Shown piece by piece: positions 1 to 8,231 of a DNA stretch of 64,000 nucleotides; position 1 is the stretch's first letter; every line of letters starts with the position of its first letter. Origin of the DNA: Rhizobium sp. Root1220 (GTDB taxonomy: Bacteria; Pseudomonadota; Alphaproteobacteria; Rhizobiales; Rhizobiaceae); assembly GCF_001426265.1 (NCBI RefSeq), contig NZ_LMDG01000034.1, positions 110,888 to 174,887 on the forward strand, in the 5' to 3' direction. The position numbers and the translations under genes are program-made. The notes beneath the pieces were generated by a model that made no database searches, was not told the DNA's origin, and was given only the letters and a program-made list of their open reading frames with translations.

Positions 1-1027
1 TGAGTTCGTCTTCGGACCGCCCCATTTTTTCCAGTATCTTGGCGCGGATCCATTCGGCTGGCGCGATCTTCTCGGTCTGTGCCGCGTTGTCGGCGTTCTG
101 CTTGATGTTGGCAGCCATCTCCTCCATCGAGGCGGATGCCTCTTCGGCGGAAGCCGCCTGCTCGGTGGCGCCCTGGGACACCTGCTCCGAACTGGCCGAA
201 AGCTCCTGGCTGCCGGCCGAGACGTTTTCCGAGGCCGAAAGCGCATCCGCAACGACGCCGCGCAGACGCTCGATCATCAGGTTGACGTTGCCAAGCAATT
301 CGCCGATCTCATCGCGATTGGTGATCTCGGTGGTCTTCGTCAGGTCGCCTTCGGCAACTTCGCGAACGACCTCATTGGCGCGTCGCAGTCCCTTGGAAAT
401 CGTCGTGGCGATCCAGAAAGCGGTGATTGCGGCGATAAGCGTGGCAATTACGGCCACGACGATCAACGTCAACCGCGTCGAAGCATATTGCTGTTCGGCG
501 CTGTCATCTGCCGACTTCATCTTTGCCTTTTCCGTAGCGAGCGTTTTTTCGAGCTCGTCGTCCAGCTGCCGTGCGAGCTGGCGGGCATCGCCGACGGACA
601 CGGCCGTCGCGCCATCCCTGTCGCCCGCCTCCAACCGCTGCCGGATCTGTTCGTCGGCGGCGATGAACTTCTTGGACATTGCATCGATTTCGACCCAGTG
701 CGCGCGATCATCCGCTTCGGCGAGGGCGATTATCGACGTCAAGGCAGTGTTCATTTCCTCGCGGGCAGTATCCCCGTTGGCAATCGCACCCTTCTTTTCA
801 TTCTCGTCCGTGGCGGCAACGAGGTTCTTCTGCTGACGGATGATTTCCAGTTCGGCAATGTTGATGGCCTGCGTGAGTTCCAAACGGGCGACCGGCCCGG
901 TGAGCAAGCCGCCGAGCGTGTCGTTGATCTTGCCCAGACTCAGGATGCCGTAGGCAGCAGTGCCAACAAGCATGAGGATGATGAAGGCGAACGCCGTCAC
1001 CAGTTTTGTCTTGATCGTCAATCGCAT
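1..1027 (-). CDS. Methyl-accepting chemotaxis protein, runs off left edge, abnormal C-terminal continuation
   Basis: This is a transmembrane chemoreceptor that would signal to the adjacent CheA/CheW. The frame starts at ATG 1027, 10 bases after AAGGGG, and stays open for 342 residues to the window edge. Residues about 8-28 and 185-208 are membrane segments that flank a periplasmic four-helix-type sensor. A HAMP domain follows (about 208-262), then the first part of the cytoplasmic helix (about 265-322). After TEKIA (318-322) the expected methylation helix and signalling tip are absent. Instead the frame reads PAEWIRAKILEKMGRSEDEL, which is not receptor-like. The gene follows cheW by 26 bases and is probably the fifth gene of the operon. 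The call as an MCP is secure; whether the protein is intact is not. Confidence 0.85.
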   Translation of the reverse strand, partial: MRLTIKTKLVTAFAFIILMLVGTAAYGILSLGKINDTLGGLLTGPVARLELTQAINIAELEIIRQQKNLVAATDENEKKGAIANGDTAREEMNTALTSIIALAEADDRAHWVEIDAMSKKFIAADEQIRQRLEAGDRDGATAVSVGDARQLARQLDDELEKTLATEKAKMKSADDSAEQQYASTRLTLIVVAVIATLIAAITAFWIATTISKGLRRANEVVREVAEGDLTKTTEITNRDEIGELLGNVNLMIERLRGVVADALSASENVSAGSQELSASSEQVSQGATEQAASAEEASASMEEMAANIKQNADNAAQTEKIAPAEWIRAKILEKMGRSEDEL

Positions 1028-1053
1028 CTCTAACCCCTTAGATGACCGTGTGC

Positions 1054-1557
1054 CTAGCTGGCCGCGCCCGATGTGTCGTGTCGTGATGAAAAGATTGCCT
1101 GCAGGTTGGGAAGGATGATGAACTCGCCCCCGCGCTTGACCAGACAGTTGATGTAGTCCGGACGCCAGCGCATACCGACGCTCGGTGGCGGCTCGCTTGC
1201 GGCTCTGGCAAGCGTCGTCACCTCGTTGACCTTGTCCGTCCGCAAGCCGACCAGCGTCGCCTCGTTCTCGATGTGGATCTCGATCACGATGATGCGGCTG
1301 TCGATCGTCGCTTCCGTCCCCTCCATGCCGAAGGCGAGACGAAGATCGGCAAGCGGAATGACCTTGCCGCGAAAATTGATGACGCTGGCGACAAAGGGCT
1401 GCGCTCCGGGCACCGCCGTCTCCGGCAACAGGTCGAGGATTTCCTGGACGATCACGGCTTCCAGCGCGAAGGTCTCGCCGTTCATGTCGAAGGTCAGGAC
1501 TTCGACTTCGTCGGCGTAGGCCCAGTGATGATCGATCATTTCCGCCACCGCGCTCAT
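1054..1557 (-). CDS. cheW: Chemotaxis coupling protein CheW
   Basis: CheW is a cytoplasmic adaptor that couples receptors to the kinase CheA. The 167-residue protein is a single CheW domain. It opens with EVLTFDMNGETFALEA, continues with the conserved stretch VASVINFRGKVIPLADLR, and ends with a strand pair around FIILPNLQAIF. The length is typical for a single-domain CheW. Its ATG overlaps the cheA stop by four bases (ATGA), so translation is probably coupled and the stoichiometry with CheA fixed. The ten or so residues after the last strand look unstructured. Confidence 0.93.
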   Translation of the reverse strand: MSAVAEMIDHHWAYADEVEVLTFDMNGETFALEAVIVQEILDLLPETAVPGAQPFVASVINFRGKVIPLADLRLAFGMEGTEATIDSRIIVIEIHIENEATLVGLRTDKVNEVTTLARAASEPPPSVGMRWRPDYINCLVKRGGEFIILPNLQAIFSSRHDTSGAAS

Positions 1558-3611
1558 CCTGCCACCCGCATCTGTGCTTCCTGTTGCTGACCGGCGACCA
1601 CCAGATGACCGACATCGAGAATGAGGGCGACGCTGCCATCGCCGAGAATGGTGGCGCCAGAGAAGGTCGCCACGTCGTTGTGCAGCTTCGACATCGACTT
1701 GATCACAGTCTGGTGGTCACCGATGATCTGGTCGACGACGAGGCCGACGCGTTCCGTGCCGGTCGAGATGACAACGACCTTCTGGTGTACATCCGGCTTG
1801 GTGCCTGTGCGGAACAAATCGCGCAGACGCAGGAAGGGAACGAGGCTGTCGCGCAGTGAAATGAAGCTGCGGCCACGCGAGCGCAGATCCTCCTCCAGCG
1901 ACAGTTCCAGGCATTCCTCGACCGCCGAGAGCGGTATCACGTAGCGGCCGGAGCCGACGCGCACGAGCAAACCGTCGATGATGGCAAGCGTCAGCGGAAT
2001 GCGCAGAGAGACTTCCGACCCCTCCCCCGGAATGCTCTCGATATCGATGGCGCCGCGCAGTGCCTCCACCGTCTTCTTCACAACGTCCATGCCGACACCG
2101 CGGCCGGAGAGGTTGGTGATGGCCGCGGCCGTCGAGAAGCCCGGCGCGAAAATCAACTGCAGCAGCTCGGAGTCCGTCAGCAGCTGGCCGGGGGCAATGA
2201 GGCCGGAGGATTCCGCCTTCGCCCTGACCCGCTCGCGGTTGATGCCGCGGCCGTCATCCCTGATGGAGATGATAACCTCGCCGCCGGCCTGACGTGCCGA
2301 GAGCGTCACCGTCCCGGCTGCGGCCTTGCCTGCGGACAGGCGATCTTCCGGCGTTTCCAGGCCGTGGTCGATCGAATTGCGCACCAGGTGCACCAGAGGG
2401 TCGGCGAGCCGTTCGATAACTGTCTTGTCGACCTCGGTACTTTCGCCTTCCGTCACCAGCTCTATGACCTTGCCTGTCTCGCGGGCGAGATCGTGGACAA
2501 GGCGACGGAAACGGGAGAATAGGGTCGCGACGGGCACCATGCGCAGCACCATCATCGTGTCGCGCAGCTCGCCGGATAAGCGCTCGATCTCTTCGGAAAC
2601 CGACCGAAGCGCGATATCGGTGCTGGCGCTCGCAAGCTGGCTGAGGCGCGATTGCGCGATGACCAGCTCGCCGACGCGATCCATGAGCTCGTCCAGACGT
2701 TCGGCCGGGACGCGGACGTTCTCGGCGGCCTTGGCCTGACGCTCGGGCTGAGCGACCGTGGTTTCGCGCTTGACCGGAACAGCTTCCACCGGCCTGAATT
2801 CGGAAGAGACGATAGGCTGCGGAGCGGCAACGGCCGGCAACACGGCAACAGTCGCGGAAGCAATATCCTCCGACGTCGGGCTGATCGGGCCCACCGGCGC
2901 CGGAATTTCCTGCACATCCAGCTCCATGTCGTCCATGACGAAAATGAAGACATCGTCGATTGCCGAGCGATCCTGATCGCTGGTCAGCACGACCTCCCAG
3001 CTGACATAGAGTTCTGTTGGAATGAATTCGCCGAGTGGCGGAATGGCGGCTGTGTTTGCCCTTACGGTGCATTCGCCGAGGTCGCGCAACTCGTCGAGGA
3101 GACCGAGCGGATTGGTGCCGTTCGCCATCGCGTTGGACGGGAGGCTGAAGCGGATGCGCCAGGTCGTCGTCTGCCGTGCCGGAGCACCCAGCGGACCTGA
3201 TGCGGCGATAGCCGGGATCGCCTGATTGGTGGAAGCCTTCTCGCCAACGGCCGCCTGCAGCTGCGCCAGCAGCTTCTGCCCAGTATCGCCATGGTCGGCG
3301 TCGGGCTGGTCGACGAGTGCCCGCATGTGGTCCTGTGCGGCGAGAACCGCCGCAACCAGCTCCGCCGTCGCCGGCACCTCGCCTTTTCGGACGCGATCGA
3401 AGGCTGTCTCGCAATGGTGAGTAAACGCGGCCAGCGCGTCGAAACCGAACATCGAGCCGGAGCCCTTCAGCGTATGCAGGCCACGGAAGACGGCATCGAC
3501 CAGGTTCTTGTCATCAAGCCGGTGGGTCAGGTCGAGCAGGCCGGCTTCGATGGCTTCAAGGCACTCCGCGGCCTCCATGCGAAAGACCGCAACAGGGTCC
3601 AGCGTGTTCAT
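1554..3611 (-). CDS. cheA: Chemotaxis histidine kinase CheA
   Basis: This 685-residue protein is the autophosphorylating kinase of the chemosensory array. The P1 histidine phosphotransfer domain has the phospho-acceptor His46 in HTLKGSGSMFGF. A P2-like region lies at about 149-235 (starting RIRFSLPSNAMANGTNPL), followed by a Pro/Ala-rich linker to about 295. The P3 dimerisation helices are at about 300-365. The P4 ATPase has its N box near 406-416 (LVRNSIDHGLE), G1 at 451-456 (DDGRGI) and G2 at 502-507 (GRGVGM). The P5 CheW-like domain runs from about 545 to the end. All catalytic boxes look intact. The start overlaps the cheY stop and the stop overlaps the cheW start. Confidence 0.95.
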   Translation of the reverse strand: MNTLDPVAVFRMEAAECLEAIEAGLLDLTHRLDDKNLVDAVFRGLHTLKGSGSMFGFDALAAFTHHCETAFDRVRKGEVPATAELVAAVLAAQDHMRALVDQPDADHGDTGQKLLAQLQAAVGEKASTNQAIPAIAASGPLGAPARQTTTWRIRFSLPSNAMANGTNPLGLLDELRDLGECTVRANTAAIPPLGEFIPTELYVSWEVVLTSDQDRSAIDDVFIFVMDDMELDVQEIPAPVGPISPTSEDIASATVAVLPAVAAPQPIVSSEFRPVEAVPVKRETTVAQPERQAKAAENVRVPAERLDELMDRVGELVIAQSRLSQLASASTDIALRSVSEEIERLSGELRDTMMVLRMVPVATLFSRFRRLVHDLARETGKVIELVTEGESTEVDKTVIERLADPLVHLVRNSIDHGLETPEDRLSAGKAAAGTVTLSARQAGGEVIISIRDDGRGINRERVRAKAESSGLIAPGQLLTDSELLQLIFAPGFSTAAAITNLSGRGVGMDVVKKTVEALRGAIDIESIPGEGSEVSLRIPLTLAIIDGLLVRVGSGRYVIPLSAVEECLELSLEEDLRSRGRSFISLRDSLVPFLRLRDLFRTGTKPDVHQKVVVISTGTERVGLVVDQIIGDHQTVIKSMSKLHNDVATFSGATILGDGSVALILDVGHLVVAGQQQEAQMRVAG

Positions 3612-3976
3612 TTGCCGAGCACCTTCCTGATGATCTTGACCAGATTTTCCGGGTCGAATGGCTTGGTCAGCCAGCCGGTAGCGCCGGCGGCCTTTGCGCG
3701 CGCCTTGAGATCGGCATCAGATTCGGTGGTGAGGAAGATGATGGGTACGCCTGTATGCGTCGGAAGCTTGCGCAGTTCCTCGATCATCGTGAGCCCATCC
3801 ATGACAGGCATGTTGAGATCGGTGACGATGAGATCGAAATGCGCCGCCTTGGCTGCCGCGAGACCCTCGGCGCCATTAACGGCTTCGGTAACAGAGTAGC
3901 CCGCGTTGGTCAGCGTGACCTTCGTCGTCAGGCGAATACTCGCGGAATCATCGACAGTCAGAATGCTTGCGCTCAC
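3608..3976 (-). CDS. cheY: Single-domain response regulator CheY
   Basis: This is a stand-alone 122-residue receiver that should take phosphate from CheA and pass the signal to the motor or another output. The acidic pair is Asp9-Asp10, the phospho-acceptor is Asp53 in VTDLNMPVMDG, the switch Thr is in IIFLTTESD, and the conserved Lys is in GWLTKPF. There is no output domain. It overlaps cheA by four bases downstream and the STAS gene by four bases upstream, so it is the second gene of a tightly coupled operon. Whether it binds FliM or instead drains phosphate from another CheY cannot be read from sequence. Confidence 0.93.
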   Translation of the reverse strand: MSASILTVDDSASIRLTTKVTLTNAGYSVTEAVNGAEGLAAAKAAHFDLIVTDLNMPVMDGLTMIEELRKLPTHTGVPIIFLTTESDADLKARAKAAGATGWLTKPFDPENLVKIIRKVLGK

Positions 3977-4320
3977 AGTGTCACCTCTTTATGCAACCAG
4001 AATTTTGCGTCGTCAGGATTGAACGCCGCGAGAAAGCCCGCACGATCGAGTACCTTCAGCAGATGCCCGCTTGCGGCGGACGCAAGCGCAATCGGCTTGC
4101 CGTGCTTTTTGGCCTGGCGACGCGCAGCCTCGATGAGCTGAATGAAGCTCAGATCCGCTTCGGCGCGCTCCGAGATCTCAATGACAAGCCCGTCTTTGTT
4201 TTGAATAGCGTCAGAAATACTGGAGTATATATCCAATATATTCCTAATAATCATAACATCAGGAAGAAATATAGAATAGCTATATTGGCCAACCGCACTC
4301 AACTCGGTCTCCTTACGCAT
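3973..4320 (-). CDS. STAS-domain protein at the head of the che operon
   Basis: This 115-residue protein consists of one STAS (sulphate transporter/anti-sigma-antagonist) domain. The core strand GLVIEIS leads to ADLSFIQLIEAARRQAK, where Asp56 and Ser58 sit at the usual regulatory turn. A second strand, GKPIALAS, then leads to the helix HLLKVLDRAGFL. In Sinorhizobium meliloti a comparable small STAS-type protein (CheS) is encoded at the start of the che operon and binds CheA; a similar role here is inference. The first third of the gene is clearly AT-richer than the rest of the operon. The overlap with cheY is four bases. The start at 4320 is the first in-frame ATG and gives a full domain. Confidence 0.8.
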   Translation of the reverse strand: MRKETELSAVGQYSYSIFLPDVMIIRNILDIYSSISDAIQNKDGLVIEISERAEADLSFIQLIEAARRQAKKHGKPIALASAASGHLLKVLDRAGFLAAFNPDDAKFWLHKEVTL

Positions 4321-4642
4321 AGAAATACTTTCAATTTGGCAAGGATTCTCACAGCAGGCTTAACAGCGAGTAAAGCTTGGTTGTACCGACATGCAATTAC
4401 CGCGAGTCTGGACTCCCTGAATTCTTACCCGACAGAAGTTATAGACTACGTCGCCATTACGCAAAAAAACTGTTATATAACAATAGTTTATCCATAGCAC
4501 TCAAAGAATAGCGCAGCTGACGCGCGTTATTTTCACGCTCCATTAATCACAACGCAGACGAGTCTGCGGCGTTTACCCAGCATTTCCATACCACCCGTAA
4601 AGATAGCGCCGAAATTGCCAATGTTATAAGTAAGGAAGTAAC
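4321..4642. promoter_or_regulatory. AT-rich divergent promoter region of the chemosensory cluster
   Basis: This 322-base gap separates the minus-strand STAS-che operon from the plus-strand 577-residue protein, so it must hold both promoters. It is visibly AT-richer than the surrounding genes. It contains a perfect 12-base palindrome, TGTTATATAACA, at 4471-4482, which could be an operator. I could not assign a sigma-factor class to either promoter and found no convincing open frame inside. Confidence 0.5.
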
Positions 4643-6376
4643 GTGACAAACGGGGCGACATCGGCACTAACCGCATTTCGGGCTTCCGGCTCGGCCATCA
4701 GCCAGACATTGGAGTCGGCCAGAATCCAAGTCGAGGAACGCTTCCTCGAGGGCGGCACGGTGCTGCTCTCGGTCATGGATGTGCTCAACCGCCTGTTGAA
4801 CTCCCTGGACAGCATCACCAAGGCGCTGGACTCCAACGAGGCGAGCGACACAGGTGCCGACCTGCGTTCGACGGTCAACAGCCTCACTGGGCTGCCGAGT
4901 GCGGAAAAGGAGCGCCAGGAAGCTCTGACCTCTCTTGCCGCGACCGGCCACTCGCTGCGCAAACATGTCTCCGACATGCAGGAGACGATGCGCTATCTGC
5001 GCACATTTGCAGTCACTGTGAAGATCACCGGAGCCGGATTACCGGAGTTCGCCGGCTTTGCCCAGGAGATTCTCGAGCGCATCTATTCCGGCACTGGCGA
5101 CGTCAACGGGTTTGCCGCCCACCTCGACAGGCTGGAAAAAGAGGTGAAGACGGCACTGGCTTTCGGCGCAACCGTTTCGAAAAGCTACTCCGAGACGGTA
5201 CCCGAAGTGACGAAAGCCCTGCAGGAGGACGCCGGCAAGATTGCCGCCCACCGCCAGCACCTCGCCGTTGTTGCCCGTGATGTGTCCGCCACCGCCCGCG
5301 GCATTCAGAGCAAGGTTGCCTCGACTCTTTCGGCTCTGCAGATCGGTGATATCACCCGCCAGCGCATCGAACACGTGCAGGCCACCTTTGCGCTGCTGGA
5401 GGAATTCCTGTCCGGAGAGGAAGGGCGCAAACTGGACACCGATGCGCGCAACCGGCTGGAGAACATCATCCATCATCTGACCGCTGCGCAGATGAACGAC
5501 ATCTGCAGGGATTTTCAGCGCGACTCGCAGAATGTCGTCAAGACGATCGCCAGCTTTGGCAATGACACCCGGGAGATCATGCGGCTTCGTGACCAGATGG
5601 GCAGCGGTGGCGAAGGGAACTTCATGCGTGCACTGGAATCAAGTGTTTCCGCCGCCCACGAGATCGTCAAGCAGGTGGACACCGCAACTCAGCAGGCAGA
5701 CCAGGTCGGCCGCTCCACCCTTGGCACCGCCGCCACTCTTCTGGAAGCGATCGGCAATATCCGCGCCGTCAAGACCGACATTCACTACATGGCACTGAAT
5801 ACCAACCTGCGCTGCAGCCGCCTGGGAGAAGCAGGCAGATCGATCAATGTCGTCACGGCGGAATTGCGCATCTTCGCCGGCAAACTGGACGAATCCGCCG
5901 ATGCGATCGTCGACGGCCTGCCGGCGCTGGAAGCCGCAGCCGCCAACGTTGCCCCTACAGCCGAAGGAGGCGCCAGCGGTCTCGCCGAAAACCTCACCTC
6001 GGCGGTCGGCAACATCCGTTCCGCCGCCGACACGATGGAGGGGGAACTCAAGGTGCTGTCCGAGCACGGCCGCGAAATCGCCGGCAAGATCGACTTGCTG
6101 ACCGGGAAGCTCGATTTTCAGCGCGATCTAGGGGATGTACTTGCGCGCTGCGCCGACGTGCTTGAAGATATCGCCGGTGCCGAAATCGCCGACATATCGA
6201 ACCTTGCCGAGATTGTTGCGCCGCTTGATCACAGGATCTTCAAGCTCTACACCATGGTGCAGGAGCGCAATGTCCACCGGGATATCATTCCCTCAACTGG
6301 CGAACCCGCTGCACCGGCAGCCGCGGCCACTGCTGCCGCCGAAGAGGAAGATCTCTTCGCAGACGCGCTTTTTTGA
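4643..6376 (+). CDS. Soluble coiled-coil chemotaxis protein with CheZ-like and receptor-tip-like motifs
   Basis: This is a 577-residue, almost wholly helical protein with no signal peptide or membrane segment, starting at GTG 4643 after AAGGAAG. Two stretches stand out. Residues 232-245 read LQIGDITRQRIEHV, whose D-x-T-x-Q spacing (Asp236, Gln240) resembles the catalytic helix of the CheY-P phosphatase CheZ (D-L-T-G-Q). Residues 384-408 (ALNTNLRCSRLGEAGRS, then INVVTAELR) resemble the signalling hairpin tip of chemoreceptors, with several consensus residues replaced. The C-terminus is Ala/Pro-rich and ends in acidic residues and LFADALF. The gene is divergent from the STAS-cheYAW operon, so a role in that pathway is likely. 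Phosphatase or soluble-receptor function is inference. Confidence 0.6.
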   Translation: MTNGATSALTAFRASGSAISQTLESARIQVEERFLEGGTVLLSVMDVLNRLLNSLDSITKALDSNEASDTGADLRSTVNSLTGLPSAEKERQEALTSLAATGHSLRKHVSDMQETMRYLRTFAVTVKITGAGLPEFAGFAQEILERIYSGTGDVNGFAAHLDRLEKEVKTALAFGATVSKSYSETVPEVTKALQEDAGKIAAHRQHLAVVARDVSATARGIQSKVASTLSALQIGDITRQRIEHVQATFALLEEFLSGEEGRKLDTDARNRLENIIHHLTAAQMNDICRDFQRDSQNVVKTIASFGNDTREIMRLRDQMGSGGEGNFMRALESSVSAAHEIVKQVDTATQQADQVGRSTLGTAATLLEAIGNIRAVKTDIHYMALNTNLRCSRLGEAGRSINVVTAELRIFAGKLDESADAIVDGLPALEAAAANVAPTAEGGASGLAENLTSAVGNIRSAADTMEGELKVLSEHGREIAGKIDLLTGKLDFQRDLGDVLARCADVLEDIAGAEIADISNLAEIVAPLDHRIFKLYTMVQERNVHRDIIPSTGEPAAPAAAATAAAEEEDLFADALF

Positions 6377-7459
6377 CTACGGCAGACGACGGAACTTGTT
6401 GGCGGCAACGATTGCCGCCCGTTGCTGATCGTCCTCGATACCAAGATAGAAATCCTCCAGCGCCGGGTCCGGCAGGCCGGCGCGACGCGAGAGGACGTAC
6501 CATTTGGCCGCCTCGATCGGATCGGGCTTCGTCCCGAGCGCATTTATGTAGAGATGCGCCAGCTTGTTCTGGGCGACAACGTTGCCCCGGTTGGCGGCAA
6601 GCCTCAGCCACTCGAAGCCTTTGACGAAATCACGCGGGCCATTGGTGCCGTTGACCAGCCAGACGCCCAGATCGACCTGCGCCGTATCGTAGCCGGCGTG
6701 CGCGGCGCGGGCCATCCATTCGCGGGCCAGCAGTTTCTTTTCCTGCGGCAGGTCGGCGGCGACGGAATAAATCTCGGCGACGGCGTACTGCGCGTCGGCA
6801 ATGCCTTGTTCGGCGGATTTTTCATAATAAGGCAAGGCGAGCATCAAACCCTTTTCGCCTGGGTTATCGGCCGTCAGGATCTGCCCCCAGTTGAATTGGG
6901 CCGATGAGTTTCCGCCGTCGGCCGCCTTGTGCATATATGCGTCGGCCTTGGCTTTGTCGCGTTTGACAAACCTTCCCTCGATCAGCATCAGCGAATATTT
7001 GAACATGGCGGCCGCATCGCCGCCTTCCGCTGCCTTGCCGTACCAGAAGGCAGCGGTTTTCATGTCGCGTTTGACGCCGAGACCATCGGCAAGGAGTTCC
7101 GCAACGAGGGTCTGGGCAGCGGGATCGCCAAGCTGCGCGCGTGGCAATGCCTTGTCCATCGCCGTCAGGTAGTAGCCGCGCTGATAAGCGCCGTAGGCCT
7201 CGTCGACGGGTCCCTTGTATTCCTTTTCCGGCGGCAGATCAGGCAGCTTCGCACCCATTCTGTCAAAGACGCCGACGCCGGTAGACGGGGTCGTGCCCTC
7301 AGCCTGCGGGCGCGCGGTCTTCAATTGCTCCGGTGCGCCCGCAAGCGGGCGCGTCACCACATTGTCTACCGCCTGCGCCAACACGACAGGGGCCATCGCC
7401 ACCACGGAAGCGGCGGCAAAAATGGCAAAAAGCGGAAAATGGCGGGTCACGATCGGCAT
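6377..7459 (-). CDS. Exported Sel1-like repeat protein
   Basis: This 360-residue protein starts at ATG 7459 with a signal peptide (MPIVTRHFPLFAIFAAASV, then a hydrophobic run to VVLAQA). From about residue 130 to 330 it carries at least five Sel1/TPR-type helical repeats, recognisable by A-x-x-W/Y-x-x-x-A-A-x-x-G (for example FWYGKAAEGGDAAAMF and EWLRLAANRGNVVAQNKLA). Sel1 proteins act as interaction scaffolds; some rhizobial ones are tied to exopolysaccharide regulation. An upstream in-frame ATG at 7597 would remove the signal peptide from the N-terminus and overlap the next gene, so I rejected it. The stop abuts the stop of the convergent chemotaxis gene with no gap. The ThiE-like gene ends 10 bases upstream. 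Confidence 0.8.
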   Translation of the reverse strand: MPIVTRHFPLFAIFAAASVVAMAPVVLAQAVDNVVTRPLAGAPEQLKTARPQAEGTTPSTGVGVFDRMGAKLPDLPPEKEYKGPVDEAYGAYQRGYYLTAMDKALPRAQLGDPAAQTLVAELLADGLGVKRDMKTAAFWYGKAAEGGDAAAMFKYSLMLIEGRFVKRDKAKADAYMHKAADGGNSSAQFNWGQILTADNPGEKGLMLALPYYEKSAEQGIADAQYAVAEIYSVAADLPQEKKLLAREWMARAAHAGYDTAQVDLGVWLVNGTNGPRDFVKGFEWLRLAANRGNVVAQNKLAHLYINALGTKPDPIEAAKWYVLSRRAGLPDPALEDFYLGIEDDQQRAAIVAANKFRRLP

Positions 7460-7469
7460 GGCCGGGATA

Positions 7470-8123
7470 TCAACCCTCAAACCGTGGCGCTTTTTCGTCC
7501 AAAAGTGCGTTGACCTGCGCGACAATCGACGCCGCCTGAGCGGGCTCCGCGAAAACCGCGAGATGCAGCGCGACGAACTCGGCGCCGGTCTCGGCAACCG
7601 CTAGAGCCGAAAAAGGATCGGTGCCGCCCATGACGATGCATGGGATCTCGATCATCGACGCCCACCATTCTGCGAGCGCCAGGTTCTTCGGATGTGCGTC
7701 CGGCTTGATGTCTCCGCCAAGTTTGCCGAAGAAAATATAGTCCGGCCGCTCTTCGCCGATTTCCAGGGCATGGTGCCTGTCGGCAGCATTGCCGCCGCCG
7801 ACGATCAGCTTGTCGGCGTATTTATCGATCGCTTCGGAGATTTCCGTTGCCGGCCCGGTCAGATGCAGGCCATCGGCTTTCGTGCGACCGACCACCCGGC
7901 TGTCGCCCGCAAGAAGCGCCGCAGCGCCGGCATCCTGAATAATCGGAACCAGCCTCTCGGCATGCTTCTGGAACTCACCGTCGTTCAGCGCGTATTGCGG
8001 GACGATCACCGATGCCACGTCGCCGCCTTTCAAGGCGTCGCCGACGATCCTTGCCTGCTCGTCGGCATCGGCAATATCGGGAACGATCAAAACTAGGCGG
8101 CAGCGATTTTCGGGTTCGGTCAT
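7470..8123 (-). CDS. Thiamine-phosphate synthase-like protein with degenerate active site
   Basis: This 217-residue protein follows the TIM-barrel outline of ThiE. It has a strand ending VIVPQY, then AAALLAGDSRVV and KADGLHLTGP, then a late strand IPCIVMGGTDPFSALAVAETGAEFVAL. True ThiE enzymes normally carry Q-x-R-x-K at the first position and I-N-D-R in the second. Here these are QYALN and LAGDSR, so key diphosphate-contacting basic residues appear lost. No other thiamine gene is nearby. I take it for a ThiE-family paralogue of unknown activity. The start at ATG 8123 is preferred over GTG 8129, because GGAAAG then has normal spacing. It probably forms a transcription unit with the Sel1 protein. 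Confidence 0.65.
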   Translation of the reverse strand: MTEPENRCRLVLIVPDIADADEQARIVGDALKGGDVASVIVPQYALNDGEFQKHAERLVPIIQDAGAAALLAGDSRVVGRTKADGLHLTGPATEISEAIDKYADKLIVGGGNAADRHHALEIGEERPDYIFFGKLGGDIKPDAHPKNLALAEWWASMIEIPCIVMGGTDPFSALAVAETGAEFVALHLAVFAEPAQAASIVAQVNALLDEKAPRFEG

Positions 8124-8231
8124 GAACACTTTCCATTTGCAGCGGTTTTCGCCGTTTCCGGCACCATCCGCACTCGTCTTGAGTGAGTAATTCCGTTAGA
8201 CGGGGCTGGCAAGGGGAGGACTTCCAAAAGC

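Noticed and set aside
2254..3414. 386-codon minus-strand frame inside cheA
   Set aside because: It is an alternative frame of cheA with extreme Arg content. The CheA frame carries all kinase boxes.
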